Source of the DNA: Paramormyrops kingsleyae
Taxonomy: Eukaryota; Chordata; Actinopteri; Osteoglossiformes; Mormyridae
Assembly (NCBI RefSeq): GCF_048594095.1
Contig: NC_132803.1
Span: 31,542,001-31,606,000 of the forward strand
Length of the DNA: 64,000 nt
Direction of reading: 5' to 3'
The translations under genes were made by a program, and so were the position numbers. The notes beneath the pieces are model-generated. The model had not been told where the DNA came from. It searched no databases and was given only the letters and a program-made list of their open reading frames with translations. Below, piece by piece: positions 26,301 to 36,869 of the stretch; position 1 is the first letter of the stretch, and each line of letters begins with the position of its first letter.

Positions 26301-29300
26301 CTTTTCTATTTAGGTCCACTTGCTTGCTGGAAAACCTCTCGCGCCCTGCACATCAAAACAGGTTTATCCCCAGTGGAGAAAAAAATTATGTACACAACAC
26401 CGTCAATCCTGCATAAGTGTAAAAATGATTATTGCAGCTGCACTGGAATATTTTGAATGCCAAGCAGTACATACCACTTTGCTCTTAATCTGGATTAGAT
26501 TAATGCCTTTTAAAGGCTAATCCAGATTTCATAAACGCAGGTAGGATTACAAAGGAGAAAGCTACTTATCCTAATAAAAAAAGAAAATATAGCATTATAT
26601 TATTATAGCATTGACCTGAACAGCACAAGGACATACTTCATGTAGAAAACTAACAGATAACATTGAGAGAATGTAAAATTTATATGTTATAGATATGTTA
26701 CCGATTCCCTTCATTTCTGATTATAGCAGGATTATAGTAAACGGCACAAATCTTTCCATACAATATCCTATAATAATTCTTAATATTCCAGTTCCAAAAT
26801 GTGGCATTGACACGAGGCTCACGGCGTTATCGGCACAAACAGGAAGCCGCGTCGGACAGCAGGCCACACCTCCCATCCTGCCGACGGGGATCCCGCATGC
26901 CCCCCACCCATCAACGCTAAACACCCAGCTCTGGTTCTAGCGTCCATTGTGATGGTGGCCCCCACAGGCGCAGCTACACAGTCTGGGACCCCTGACAAAA
27001 TGAAAGCGGCCACCTTTTGTGGGTTGGGGGGGCACCTTAGTAGAATTAGTATTATTTATACTTTGGCGTGTTCCAGGGCCATGACACAGCCCCCCCCCCC
27101 CCCCCCCCAATCTACCAGGGAATCAATGCTCCTAAAAGCCCCAGATGAAATTTCACCAACTTCCCCCAGTCCTCTCTATGGGCATTAGGTCCACAGGGCA
27201 CTAGTGGAGACCCCCCCCTCCTTCAAAATCAGTGCTCACTGAGTCCAGGATTCGTCAGGAAACCCCCCCCAGCACCCTCCGCCTGCGGTGAGGGCCGGCA
27301 TGGCTGCGGCTACACGCCCGCTCCATCCGAGTCGCATGGAGACGATCGCTCTGCAATTACGCCCCCGCAGTCGGCGTGGGCCGGAGTGTGTGTGCAGGGG
27401 GGGGGGGGGTGGGTGCAGCTCCTAGTGGCCTCATGGGACACCCTCCGCTTCCTCAAGGAACAATGGCCCTCATTATTGCTAGTGCAGCTGTTGCCAGATG
27501 TGGGAAGCAGCCGATCCATGCGATTAGCATAGCTGTGATTTTTGGGGTGAGTGCGTCTGCTTGTCAACAGCAAAACCAGGCTTGTTTATGGCAAATCAAA
27601 TGGGACGAAAAGATCCCAGGCTTTAGTAAGAAGAGTCTGCTGCCAGTGTTACTTCATACTATTCCTCCCTACAGTCAGGGCCATCCACATTTTCCTCCAT
27701 TAGAACCATCATCTGGAAATTAAACTGACGATTACACCGTGAGTGAGTGAGTATTCTCAAAGAAAACACTGACTTATTTTATAATTAAGCATGAATTCCT
27801 GAGGTTTTGACCTTCGGAGCCAGCACAAGCTCACTCACACACAAACCACTCTAATTCACAAGTTTCATTTTCCCTCTTAAACAGTACAGACGATGGCCAA
27901 GGTAGGTTAGTTTCATCTGGACCTATAGGACACTTCTGTTCTATAGAGACCAGCTGGCTGTCTCGCAGCTGCACCCTGACGTGGGTTATTTTGGTTACTA
28001 GATTATTCCCTATCGTCACACACGGGCTGCATTGTCGTAGATGATGTAATGGGGACTGGATAGTGAATCATCACCGCAGACTTTGGAGGAGCACTGTCAA
28101 AGACAGAGATTGATATATTAATTAGGGCTGTGCAATATCACACCGCGATTATTTGGCACATGCGCAATAATCACCAGGGCTTTAGATGATGGCCATAAAC
28201 ATATGTCCAGATGCCAGGCTTTCAGTTCTATACAGACATTTACTTACTCAGACGATTTGGTAAGCAGATCTGTAGCACATTAAAATATTAATGAGAGACA
28301 TATTGTAATGTGCAAAAGTTAGTAACCTGTATAAATTTTGAATGTCCTTATGGTTCATTAACGTCAGACTTTAAACTGCAAAACGCACCTTCACACCACC
28401 GATGTCTTGTTTATCCACAATATCTCCTCTTTTAAAAGACGTGGCTGCTGAGCTGTTCCTTTCTTCACCGCCATTTCAATGCTTATCCCAGTAGTAAACA
28501 GTAGTGTGCGACGTGCTCCGCTAACCGAATTTAATAAACATAAGGATACGCTGAATTCACCAAATTGCGGGCATAAGGAAGCATCTATATCAGGGGTCAC
28601 CAACCTTTTTGAAACAGAGCTACTTCACGGGCAATGAGCCATACGAAGGGCTACCAGTTTGAAACGCCCAAGATCCTAAGATTATCTAAACTTCATGTAT
28701 AACAAACATGTTTTAAATGCTTTTTTTTGTTAGATATTGTCATTTTCAAATCTATATAAATACAAATGTGATTAAAGAAGAATAGCAACAAGATAAAATT
28801 AAATTTTAGACGCTGCTCACTGGTGAGTTGTGCTATTTTTAGCACAGGTTCGCGGGCGACTCATGTGGTCCTTGGGGGCGTCCTGGTGCCCATGGGCACC
28901 ATGTTGGTGACGCCTGATCTATATAGTATCGAAAAGCTGATGACTGGGTGTAAATATTTACACCAATCATCTAAAGCCCTGTTTAATTTAAGCTTCTAAA
29001 GATGATATCTTAAGGGTTCAGAAACACCTCACTGATGCAGTAAATTCAAGAAATCAGATTAAATCAAAACGATGGGTCACTTTTTTCATCCAGAGCATCC
29101 ATGAGCAGCTTCAAGCTACAGGACATTAAGCTGAGCCGATTTAGCACTAGGTACTTCCAAGGCAATTAAACCATAGAACATATCTGTCAAGAGAAATTAT
29201 CACTGCAAGTAATCCACAGATGTTTGTTTAATGGTTGTGAGGTACCTGTTGAAAGCTTAAATATAATGTAACAAGGTACAAAATCTGTATTTTTTTTTTA

Positions 29301-30602
29301 GTAAATTATCCAGTTGGGGCAAGAACTTCTCTTGATAACAGCTAACCAACCAAATGTTATCCTGCATAAGCTATTGACTACTATAATTAGATAATCAAAC
29401 TATGGATTACAGTCATCAAGTAGTGACATTTCTCTAAATGCCCATGAGAACTGACCAAAGAGGTTACAGATCCAGCTGCTTCTCGGTTTCATGCACCAGC
29501 CTTATTTCATTACAATGGCCGTGTGCAGAACTGAGATCCCGACGTGGACGCGAGCACCGACCACAGCCTCAAGAACCGAAGCCGGCGCGCCCCCTTCCCA
29601 CGGTGCCGGTGTTCTGACGAGTTGAGCTACCTATCGATACGTGCTATCGAGCCTTTCTGCGCATGTGCAGTTCCACAGTTTTGGAATTAGGGTTATGTTT
29701 TAGGGGTTAGGGTTAGGGCTATAGATTAACCTAACTCGACAAAGTAGCTCAACTCAACAGAACACCGGCCTCTGAACCATGAGCCTGCAGGGCAGGCGAT
29801 GCTCAGCACTCACGGCAGCCTCCTGGATGGGGGCGAAACTGCGACGCCAAGCGTTTGTGTCAACAGTCTCCCCATTCAGACAATCTGCCCTTCCCCCGAC
29901 ACACTTGTTTGCTGTACACACACAGCCTCACATGCCGGACAGGGAAGTGGCAGGGAAAGGACGCGCTGATACCGACCGATCAGTGTGGAGTCCCCGACCT
30001 GACTCTGGCCCTTCTTCTTGCCGGGTTCCGCCTTATTTTCCAAGGTCTGGCATGCACAGCTCCTCCGATCTTAACAGCAGGCAGCTACGGGTATAAGCTA
30101 CCTAAATGCGCGGTTAGACCAGAGTAGGAAGACCGCAGGAAGCCGACTACCATGCACACGATCGGTAGGGGAAACAGCAGCGTTAGGAGCATAGCGGGGT
30201 GTGGGGGTCTGCGGGGAGCCACCTTGCGCTCTGATAAGTGCCGAGGGGCTGGGATCTCTTTCCAGCCTTGGACTAAGTGCTCCAGATGATATCCTTCACA
30301 CCATGCGGATATGGAGCGTGTCCTCTCGGCTGGCACATTGTGGCGCGTCTCCATGTGCCGAGCTCAGTGTGAAATGTGGCCTCGAAGATGGAGCTAAAAA
30401 ACTCAGGCGGCAGCGCTACGTGCTCGGCTCCTCCTCACACAAGCCAGAGAATCGGTAAATCTCGCTCCTTAGTCCCTCTTTCCTCCCCCCTCCCCGACAG
30501 CAGGCCTGCCCTCCCCACTGCTGTTTTTCCTCCAGCCTCTTACCTTGAGTGGAGCCTCTTGCTTGGTGCCTCCTGGTCCATACCATTAGCAGCATGAGCC
30601 AT
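7857..30602 (-). CDS. gpsm1: gpsm1 (AGS3), G-protein-signalling modulator 1, complete 14-exon coding region
   Basis: Product: a cytoplasmic and cortical scaffold. Its GoLoco motifs bind GDP-bound Galpha-i/o and block nucleotide release, and its TPR domain binds partners such as Inscuteable, NuMA or LKB1 in spindle orientation and receptor-independent G-protein signalling. The coding join (minus strand) is 30602-30544, 21274-21053, 19720-19585, 19138-18996, 18018-17895, 17594-17479, 17105-16950, 16081-15973, 14827-14713, 12890-12820, 12549-12385, 9364-9247, 8962-8754 and 8063-7857. The sum is 1950 bases, 649 residues plus stop, close to the length I recall for human GPSM1 (675). All junctions are GT-AG and all phases match. 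Residues about 20-360 form eight TPR-like helix pairs, 361-479 a linker, and 480-500, 521-541, 571-589 and 604-623 the four GoLoco motifs. The linker and GoLoco wording match GPSM1 better than its paralogue GPSM2 (LGN). No frameshift or premature stop was seen. Confidence 0.95.
8064..8753 (-). other. gpsm1 intron 13
   Basis: 690 bp, GT-AG, AT-rich. No repeat family was recognised. Confidence 0.85.
8754..8962 (-). CDS. gpsm1: gpsm1 exon 13: GoLoco 2 and first half of GoLoco 3
   Basis: Flanked by TCCCTAG and GTAACT. Encodes residues 512-581. EELFDLIASSQSRRLDDQR is GoLoco 2; the linker LPGLRITHNN is well conserved with mammalian GPSM1; GDDFFNMLIKCQ opens GoLoco 3. The GoLoco arginine that reaches the nucleotide is present in motif 2, within DDQR. 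Confidence 0.95.
8963..9246 (-). other. gpsm1 intron 12, with a perfect inverted repeat
   Basis: 284 bp, between GTATGC and TCCCTAG. Contains 23-bp inverted repeat arms at 9133-9155 and 9198-9220. Confidence 0.85.
9133..9220. repeat. Perfect 23-bp inverted repeat with 42-bp loop
   Basis: The left arm starts TGATGTCATAAACAAGCG; the right arm is its exact reverse complement, ending TTTATGACATCA. The pre-mRNA of gpsm1 could fold into a hairpin here, close to exon 12. It may be what remains of a short inverted-repeat transposon. Confidence 0.85.
9247..9364 (-). CDS. gpsm1: gpsm1 exon 12: GoLoco 1
   Basis: Starts after CTCTGTTCCAG in phase 0 and ends before GTATGC with one base carried over. Encodes residues 473-511. 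DEDCFFDLLSKFQSSRMDDQ plus R is GoLoco 1 (480-500). A second AG five bases inside the exon (CTAG) would break the frame, so the outer acceptor was chosen. Confidence 0.93.
11296..11384. repeat. (CA)n microsatellite
   Basis: About 44 uninterrupted CA dinucleotides. It directly borders the dispersed element that follows. Confidence 0.98.
11385..11610 (+). mobile_element. Dispersed (CA)n-linked element, copy 1
   Basis: Begins TTTGTGGGGACTCTCC, passes through AATCCCAACATGACGAC and CCTAACCTTAACCATAAGTA, and ends near GGTCCCCACAAGG. Related copies in inverse orientation occur at about 47795-48030 and 49081-49262, and each also borders a CA/GT tract. The short GTGGGGAC and GTCCCCAC ends are inverted, as in a small non-autonomous DNA element. 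No coding sequence. Confidence 0.65.
12385..12549 (-). CDS. gpsm1: gpsm1 exon 11: linker
   Basis: Phase 0 at both ends, between CTTCCCCAG and GTACCT. Encodes residues 418-472, beginning GQNGSSQDLDDVSRRS. It is a low-complexity basic then proline-rich linker with no fold expected; human GPSM1 has QNG at the same junction. The frame stays open past the donor, but the sequence beyond it no longer resembles GPSM1. Confidence 0.88.
12550..12819 (-). other. gpsm1 intron 10, half filled by a foldback element
   Basis: 270 bp, of which 12611-12742 is an inverted-repeat element. Confidence 0.85.
12611..12742. mobile_element. Foldback (MITE-like) element, family F1 copy A
   Basis: Arms at 12611-12656 and 12697-12742 are inverted copies (TTACACA, GAAGGCAGAAGGAGAAAT and their complements). 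The middle, CTGAACCAATCAGAGTGTAG, matches the element at 16515-16712 in another gpsm1 intron, which establishes a family. No coding capacity. Confidence 0.75.
12820..12890 (-). CDS. gpsm1: gpsm1 exon 10: linker
   Basis: Between TTCTTTCACAG and GTGACC. Starts with two bases that complete a Gly codon and encodes residues 394-417, GARPKFSKASSMDSVELWKY and a few more. Human GPSM1 also has GARPK at this point, which fixes the family. Confidence 0.92.
12891..14712 (-). other. gpsm1 intron 9
   Basis: 1822 bp. It contains the hAT-like element at 13063-13214; the rest is unrecognised. Confidence 0.85.
13063..13214. mobile_element. Non-autonomous hAT-like element (family H1)
   Basis: 152 bp bounded by roughly 35-bp terminal inverted repeats beginning CAGTGTTTCCCAATC. 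The flanking octamers (ACTTACCA and ATCTACCG) agree at five of eight positions, in keeping with a decayed 8-bp target duplication. The inner part has a smaller inverted repeat (TTTTGCTCCCT and AGGGAGCAAAAA). A partial relative is at 30856-30957. Confidence 0.75.
14713..14827 (-). CDS. gpsm1: gpsm1 exon 9: end of TPR domain and acidic linker
   Basis: Between CTCTCTGCAG and GTAAGC. Encodes residues 356-393, beginning IGDHEGEQTAQMNVEEL, which caps the last TPR helix (human GPSM1 reads IGDRHGE). The rest is acidic (LDISEADLSS). Confidence 0.93.
15279..15400 (+). repeat. Dispersed fish repeat fragment
   Basis: TTTATTTAGCAAAGTCTTTT, TCCAAAACAACTTACA and TTCAAGGCCCTAACAGTG are the degraded landmarks of a very widespread fish short repeat. 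A second fragment is at 54835-54890. Confidence 0.55.
15690..15830 (-). repeat. tRNA-headed SINE fragment, antisense
   Basis: GACATGCAAACTCCACACGC and GGGATTCAAACTCACAACCC correspond, on the minus strand, to the promoter-proximal part of the SINE group also seen at 36230, 39930 and 51310. Confidence 0.55.
15973..16081 (-). CDS. gpsm1: gpsm1 exon 8: last TPR
   Basis: Between CCGGCAG and GTGAGG. Encodes residues 319-355: GEGRACWSLGNAYVALG and RALHYARKHLEIS show the TPR pattern of small residues at the helix packing positions. Neighbouring phases match on both sides. Confidence 0.95.
16082..16949 (-). other. gpsm1 intron 7
   Basis: 868 bp; 16515-16712 is a foldback element. Confidence 0.85.
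16515..16712. mobile_element. Foldback (MITE-like) element, family F1 copy B
   Basis: Almost the whole segment is one imperfect palindrome. The arms 16545-16600 and 16657-16712 share AACAATGATTGGTTATCTTC and GTGGGTCCAA, and the loop is itself partly inverted. It is related to 12611-12742. No open frame. Confidence 0.85.
16950..17105 (-). CDS. gpsm1: gpsm1 exon 7: TPR
   Basis: Between TGCATGCAG and GTGCGT. Encodes residues 267-318 and part of 319, with EAQACYSLGNTYTLLQQYER and AADYHLKHLTIA as the TPR helix pair. Very close to mammalian GPSM1. Confidence 0.95.
17106..17478 (-). other. gpsm1 intron 6 with a long G/C homopolymer
   Basis: 373 bp. The plus strand has about 19 consecutive G at 17165-17183, so the pre-mRNA carries a C-run 60 bases upstream of exon 7, next to its polypyrimidine tract. 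Confidence 0.85.
17479..17594 (-). CDS. gpsm1: gpsm1 exon 6: TPR
   Basis: Between GTCACGCAG and GTAAGA. Encodes residues 229-266 and part of 267, with AERRAYSNLGNALIFLGEF followed by DTATEYY as the TPR helices. Confidence 0.95.
17595..17894 (-). other. gpsm1 intron 5
   Basis: 300 bp. A GGATGGATGGATGA end near 17818 suggests the 3' margin of a degraded dispersed repeat (17757-17835). Confidence 0.8.
17895..18018 (-). CDS. gpsm1: gpsm1 exon 5: TPR
   Basis: Between TGTCCATCAG and GTAACT. Encodes residues 187-228. MNLSLVKELGDRAAQGRAYG and NLGNTHYLLGNFVEA are almost unchanged from mammalian GPSM1. Confidence 0.95.
18019..18995 (-). other. gpsm1 intron 4
   Basis: 977 bp with a (GAAT)n tract at 18781-18824. 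Confidence 0.85.
18781..18824. repeat. (GAAT)n microsatellite
   Basis: Eleven uninterrupted GAAT units. Confidence 0.97.
18996..19138 (-). CDS. gpsm1: gpsm1 exon 4: TPR with family-typical insertion
   Basis: Between GGCCACTAG and GTAAGT. Encodes residues 140-186 and part of 187. VGEARALYNIGNVFHAKGK is a TPR first helix. It is followed by the longer inter-helix insertion characteristic of GPSM1/2 (DPGNLPPEVRETLEKATVFY). The insertion is a few residues shorter than in human GPSM1. Confidence 0.95.
19139..19584 (-). other. gpsm1 intron 3
   Basis: 446 bp; nothing recognised. Confidence 0.85.
19585..19720 (-). CDS. gpsm1: gpsm1 exon 3: TPR
   Basis: Between CCCTTTCCAG and GTGTGT. Encodes residues 94-139. 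TIGDRIGEGKASGNLGNTLK, VLARYDEAVV and CCQRHLDISREQEDK form the TPR pair. Confidence 0.95.
19721..21052 (-). other. gpsm1 intron 2
   Basis: 1332 bp; a SINE lies at 20750-21010, ending about 45 bases from the exon 2 donor. Confidence 0.85.
20750..21010 (+). mobile_element. tRNA-headed SINE, copy 1
   Basis: A B-box-like CAGTTCGAATCCC lies near 20790. It is followed by the body TTGAGCAAGGCCCTTATTCC and a tail TAAATGGCAAATAAAGCA. A related 5' part is at 24766-24900. Antisense to gpsm1. Confidence 0.65.
21053..21274 (-). CDS. gpsm1: gpsm1 exon 2: first TPR units
   Basis: Between GCATTCAG and GTAAAG. Encodes residues 20-93. EASCLDLALEGERLCKVGNF and the following helix form the first repeat; AIYSQLGNAYFYLKEYGKAL forms the second. 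The junction with exon 1 gives R then V, where human GPSM1 has RM, so the mammalian internal Met is not present here. Confidence 0.95.
21610..21714. mobile_element. Palindromic element, family F2 partial copy
   Basis: ATAACTTGTCGGATTTAAGG near 21625 is inverted at 21685-21710. The same core is in the complete copy at 42594-42755. The outer arms are lost here. Confidence 0.7.
22319..22338. repeat. (GT)n microsatellite
   Basis: About ten GT units. Confidence 0.9.
24135..24757. mobile_element. Non-autonomous hAT-like element with target duplication
   Basis: 623 bp beginning TAGGGGTGTAACG and ending CGTTACACTCCTA. The flanks ATGGCGTG (24127-24134) and ATGGCTTG (24758-24765) are an 8-bp duplication with one mismatch, the hAT signature. 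Inside, a segment of roughly 130 bp is duplicated in tandem (ATTCACATTACCAGC at 24421 and ATTCACATTAACAGC at 24553). No transposase frame. Confidence 0.85.
24766..24900 (+). mobile_element. tRNA-headed SINE, copy 2 (5' part)
   Basis: GGTTCAAATCCCAGGGTC (B-box) followed by GTTGAGTAAGATCTTCAACC, the same order as in copy 1. It lies immediately beside the hAT element. Confidence 0.6.
25360..25600 (+). mobile_element. tRNA-headed SINE, copy 3
   Basis: An A-box-like GGGTAGCTCAGTGGATAGC lies at about 25376 and a B-box-like GGGGCAGTTCAAAACCC follows. The body has CCAAAGGCATGCAATTTTCA and GTGATGGACTGCCAGCCCC, landmarks of a common fish repeat. Confidence 0.65.
28176..28982. mobile_element. Possible outer inverted-repeat element hosting a nested insertion
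   Basis: CAGGGCTTTAGATGAT near 28175 is exactly inverted near 28968-28983. The space between contains the complete hAT-like element 28591-28916. I saw no target duplication for the outer unit. Confidence 0.45.
28591..28916. mobile_element. Non-autonomous hAT-like element with perfect 8-bp duplication
   Basis: 326 bp from CAGGGGTCACCAAC to GTTGGTGACGCCTG, imperfect inverted termini. The flanks ATCTATAT at 28583-28590 and 28917-28924 are identical. No coding sequence. Confidence 0.9.
29605..29769. mobile_element. Short TIR element with TTAGGG-like interior
   Basis: Terminal arms of 26 bp (29605-29630 and 29744-29769) differ at two positions; the arm starts GCCGGTGTTCTG. The interior contains TTAGGGTTATG and GGGGTTAGGGTTAGGGC. 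No target duplication was visible. Confidence 0.7.
30544..30602 (-). CDS. gpsm1: gpsm1 exon 1: start codon and N-terminus
   Basis: Encodes MAHAANGMDQEAPSKRLHS and two bases of an Arg codon, then the donor GTAAGA. The join to exon 2 gives LHSRVEASC, parallel to LYSRMEASC in human GPSM1, which supports this exon although it is short. Two in-frame Met codons (30602 and 30581) could start the protein; the first is shown. The frame stays open upstream to about 30800, but no homology is seen there. Confidence 0.88.
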
Positions 30603-30960
30603 GAACCGGGTCCGGTGCTGCCTCGCGTGAATCCCAGCTGCGTATCGCTTCCCCCCTTCGCTCCTCTCCCGGCAGCTCCCTCTGTAGCAATGGCAGGAGC
30701 CGAGGAAGTGATGTATTATACAAGTTAATGAAAAAAAAGCTGGCGCCTCCCCCCCAGCCGTGACATCAGAGCGGGGCTGTTGGACTGTACAGCGGTGCAT
30801 GCTAATCCGCTCCTCGGGGACTTACAGCCGGTCCATGCTTCAGCTTCCTCCCAGCCCCCTACCAGACAGCCCACATTTTTGCTCCCTACCGAGAGCTGGG
30901 AAGGAGCAAAAATGTGGAATGTTTGTGGGTCCCAGCGAACCGGATTGGAAGCAGGCTGAG
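30603..30960 (-). promoter_or_regulatory. Probable gpsm1 5' UTR and proximal promoter
   Basis: GC-richer sequence directly upstream of the start codon, placed by position only. No TATA box was identified. It contains a truncated H1-family element at 30856-30957. Confidence 0.4.
30856..30957. mobile_element. Partial hAT-like element (family H1)
   Basis: CACATTTTTGCTCCCT and GGAGCAAAAATGTG form an inner hairpin, and GTGGGTCCCAGCG with GGATTGGAAGCA matches the right end of the 13063-13214 element. The left terminus is missing. Confidence 0.65.
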
Positions 30961-30980
30961 AGCTCATTGATACGCACAAT

Positions 30981-34479
<3,499 letters not shown>

Positions 34480-34770
34480 TGGAGAGGATGCGCCCTCGCT
34501 TCGTGACGATCAAAGGGGACGGGAGATGGAAGCGAGGGGGCGACACGGAGCGGCATGCAAATGTGAGACGGGTACGTGGCGCGAGGGGGCTCTTTGATTT
34601 ACACTAAACACGCGCTGCCTTTGTAGCGTTTTGATATCTTTTACGGCGTCACTCTGCTGCTAATTGCATTGCTTCTTTCTGCAATACTCTCTGGGGAAAT
34701 ATTAGACGTACGCCGGCATTATCCATTTTTATTGCAATTATATTTAACAGATTGCAAATTAATTATGATT
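34480..34770. promoter_or_regulatory. Candidate conserved enhancer block 1
   Basis: Repeat-free. Contains GATCAAAGG and CTTTGAT (TCF/LEF-like), the octamer-like ATGCAAAT, and several homeodomain cores (GCTAATTGC, TTGCAATTA, AAATTAATTATG). Inferred from motif density only. Confidence 0.3.
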
Positions 34771-35085
34771 CCTGTAATATGAACCTTTTTTGCAGCTTAA
34801 GAAATATAATTTCTTAAACATCCAGATGATGCTGATTTAGACTTTTGAATCAGTCCGACAGTTATATGTTTAAAATGTTTTAAATATCTAACTACTGTAT
34901 CTGATAAATTTGTGTTTAATCTCATTTTGGATTCCCAAATGATAGGAAAATATGAATGATTTCTCCTTAGTTTTTCTCAAAAAGATGCTGGTTTCACGGT
35001 CAGAATTAAGCAAAGCGCTGCTGTTAATGATCAGACATTATTGTTTGCAAGTCTAATGCTGATTTAAGAGAAGGCTGCGTTTTGT

Positions 35086-35440
35086 GCCTGAAGGCCGTGA
35101 TGCATAGTCCTGGGAGGCCGGAGAAGATGTATGAATCTGAGCGCACTGTCAAGCACCTCAACAGATGGCCTCGGTGACCCGCAGCAGCACGGCCGCAGGC
35201 GGAGACTTAATGCATCACTCACAGCCGTCTGCCAGGGGCCAAGGTGGGGTCAGAGTTCGACAAATAGATGAGGCCTATATGTCTCCCGCAGATGGAGATT
35301 CGGCCGACACCGGTGTGACGTATGTCTAATTTGCTGGTAAGTCCTCGTGTGGGGGTCAGAAAGGGGAGCAGGTAATCTCTCCATCGCTGAAGTGTCGTCG
35401 TTAGCTTTCCATTCTGAAGACACCTCTCCCATTATCCATT
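35086..35440. promoter_or_regulatory. Candidate conserved enhancer block 2
   Basis: Moderately GC-rich, repeat-free and non-coding in all frames that I can interpret. E-box-like CAACAGATGG and CGCAGATGG and homeodomain-like TTAATGCATCA are present. Confidence 0.25.
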
Positions 35441-35982
35441 ATTAAAGAGCTTGTATTTGTCTCCCAGGAATGTCGTCTCTGTTGCCTATTATACATTTGC
35501 TTTTCCGATATATGGATATATTGTTCTTATGTTCTGGTTTGAAACTTATCTCTTATTTTTGGCTTCTGTCTTCCTCTGGCCATTGTGGAAATGATGGGCC
35601 CTGACTGGTAAATTTGCCAGCAGTAGAATAGAATGTTTTCCCATTAAAGGCCTCAGTGTTTTCTCCCCTTTTAACCCACAGTGCAGTTTTTCCTGAGTTT
35701 TTTCCTGATTTTCATATGTAAATACTCCTGTTTTATCTATCATGCATTCTGAGTTAAAGGCAGCAGTACACAAGCGTAAAGTACACCCTGGCAATAGTGC
35801 CCCCCTCCCCGAAATATGATTGGCCCCCCAGGTACTCCCCCATTTTCATTGGCTCTGAGTGATGTCGATCACAGAATTCAGAATACAGTTTTTAGTAGTT
35901 TCCAGATTTGCCCGAATATACATATAGTGTATATTTATTGTGTAATTTAGAAAAATGCAGTTAATTTTATGTGTATGACTGA

Positions 35983-36869
35983 CAGGCATGTAATGATGAA
36001 TCTCGAATCAGTTAAAAATCGAAGTAAATGTATAACAATTTAAACCGGTTGATGTGAAAAATGAATCGCTACTTTAGGAATACTTCACAGTACTTTAACA
36101 GAAAAACTGGTGTAATATTACATTTGATTTCACAACGTCAGTTCAGATGTCACTGCGTATTCACGTCGACGTCGGACGCCAGTTTCTGGTTTTGACCAAA
36201 CGGGAGCTGGCGAGCGAATTTGAAATTGAGGACGGACCGCTGGACCCAGTGGTTATAGCGCTGCTGCATCACAGCAAGAAGGGCTTGGCTTCGGTCTCGG
36301 ATCCTTTCTCTGTGGAGTTTGCACGTTTTCGCCGGGGGCTCCGGTTTCCTGTCTCGGTCCAAATGCATGCAGGAAAGGTTGATTGGCGAGTCTAAATTGG
36401 CCCTGTATTTGTTGCGTGTGTACGCCCTGCAGTGTGTTGGCGACTGCCCGGGGTTGGTTCCCGTCTGCGCCAATTGTTCCCATGATAGGCTCCGGTCCCC
36501 CCGCAATCCCAGTTGGGATTAAGCGGTTTCAGAAAATGGATGGATGGACATACCGCCCGATCTTAAATCGACGGTGTGGCAGCATTTTAGCTTTCCGGTA
36601 ATCACGAACGAAAACGGCGAGAAAAGCACAGACGAGACAAAAACTGCGTGCAAACATAGTAAAAGACTGATAACGTACACAAATAGCATGTCCACCGGCA
36701 CCACGTACGGTAAGCTGAGCGAAGATTATTAAAAGGGAAAACCATGCTAAAAAGTTGTACATGCGAGCCTTAGTTTATTTATTTGAAGAAATAGTGAGAA
36801 AATTGTATCGTGAACCCAGAATCGTGAATCGTATCAAATCGTGAGTTGAGTGTATCCTCACATCCCTAA
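35983..36869 (+). mobile_element. Decayed hAT transposon with BED-finger fragment and nested SINE
   Basis: The left end GGCATGTAATGATGAATC is a weak inverted match to the right end ATCCTCACATCCCTAAT, the termini of a known fish hAT group. Plus-strand codons at 36553-36705 read as a degraded BED zinc finger, with VWQHFSF, ENGEKSTDETKTACKHSK and TYTNS. The second finger Cys is replaced by Ser and the histidines are not reached. It is interrupted by a SINE-like repeat (36230-36547). Confidence 0.6.
36230..36547 (+). mobile_element. SINE-like dispersed repeat nested in the hAT relic
   Basis: The head AGTGGTTATAGCGCTGCTGC lies close to CACAGCAAGAAGG. The body has GGTTGATTGGCGAGTCTAAA, and the tail ATAGGCTCCGGTCCCCC ends in AAATGGATGGATGGA. 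All are landmarks of a very common fish repeat. Confidence 0.75.

Larger units (their letters stand above)
21275..30543 (-). other. gpsm1 intron 1
   Basis: About 9.3 kb, GT-AG. Contains a palindromic element (21610-21714), two hAT-like elements with 8-bp target duplications, SINE heads, a TIR element at 29605-29769 and several long C/G runs. No additional exon was recognised. Confidence 0.85.

Noticed and set aside
26489..26530. Short inverted repeat around TAATCTGGATTAG
   Set aside because: Arms of only about 12 bp with no target duplication; too little to call an element.
29695..29735. TTAGGG-like units as an internal telomere
   Set aside because: Only a few degenerate units inside a short inverted-repeat element; not a telomeric array.
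30603..30800. Upstream extension of the gpsm1 exon 1 reading frame
   Set aside because: The frame is open, but the residues do not resemble GPSM1. The two Met codons at 30602 and 30581 are better starts.
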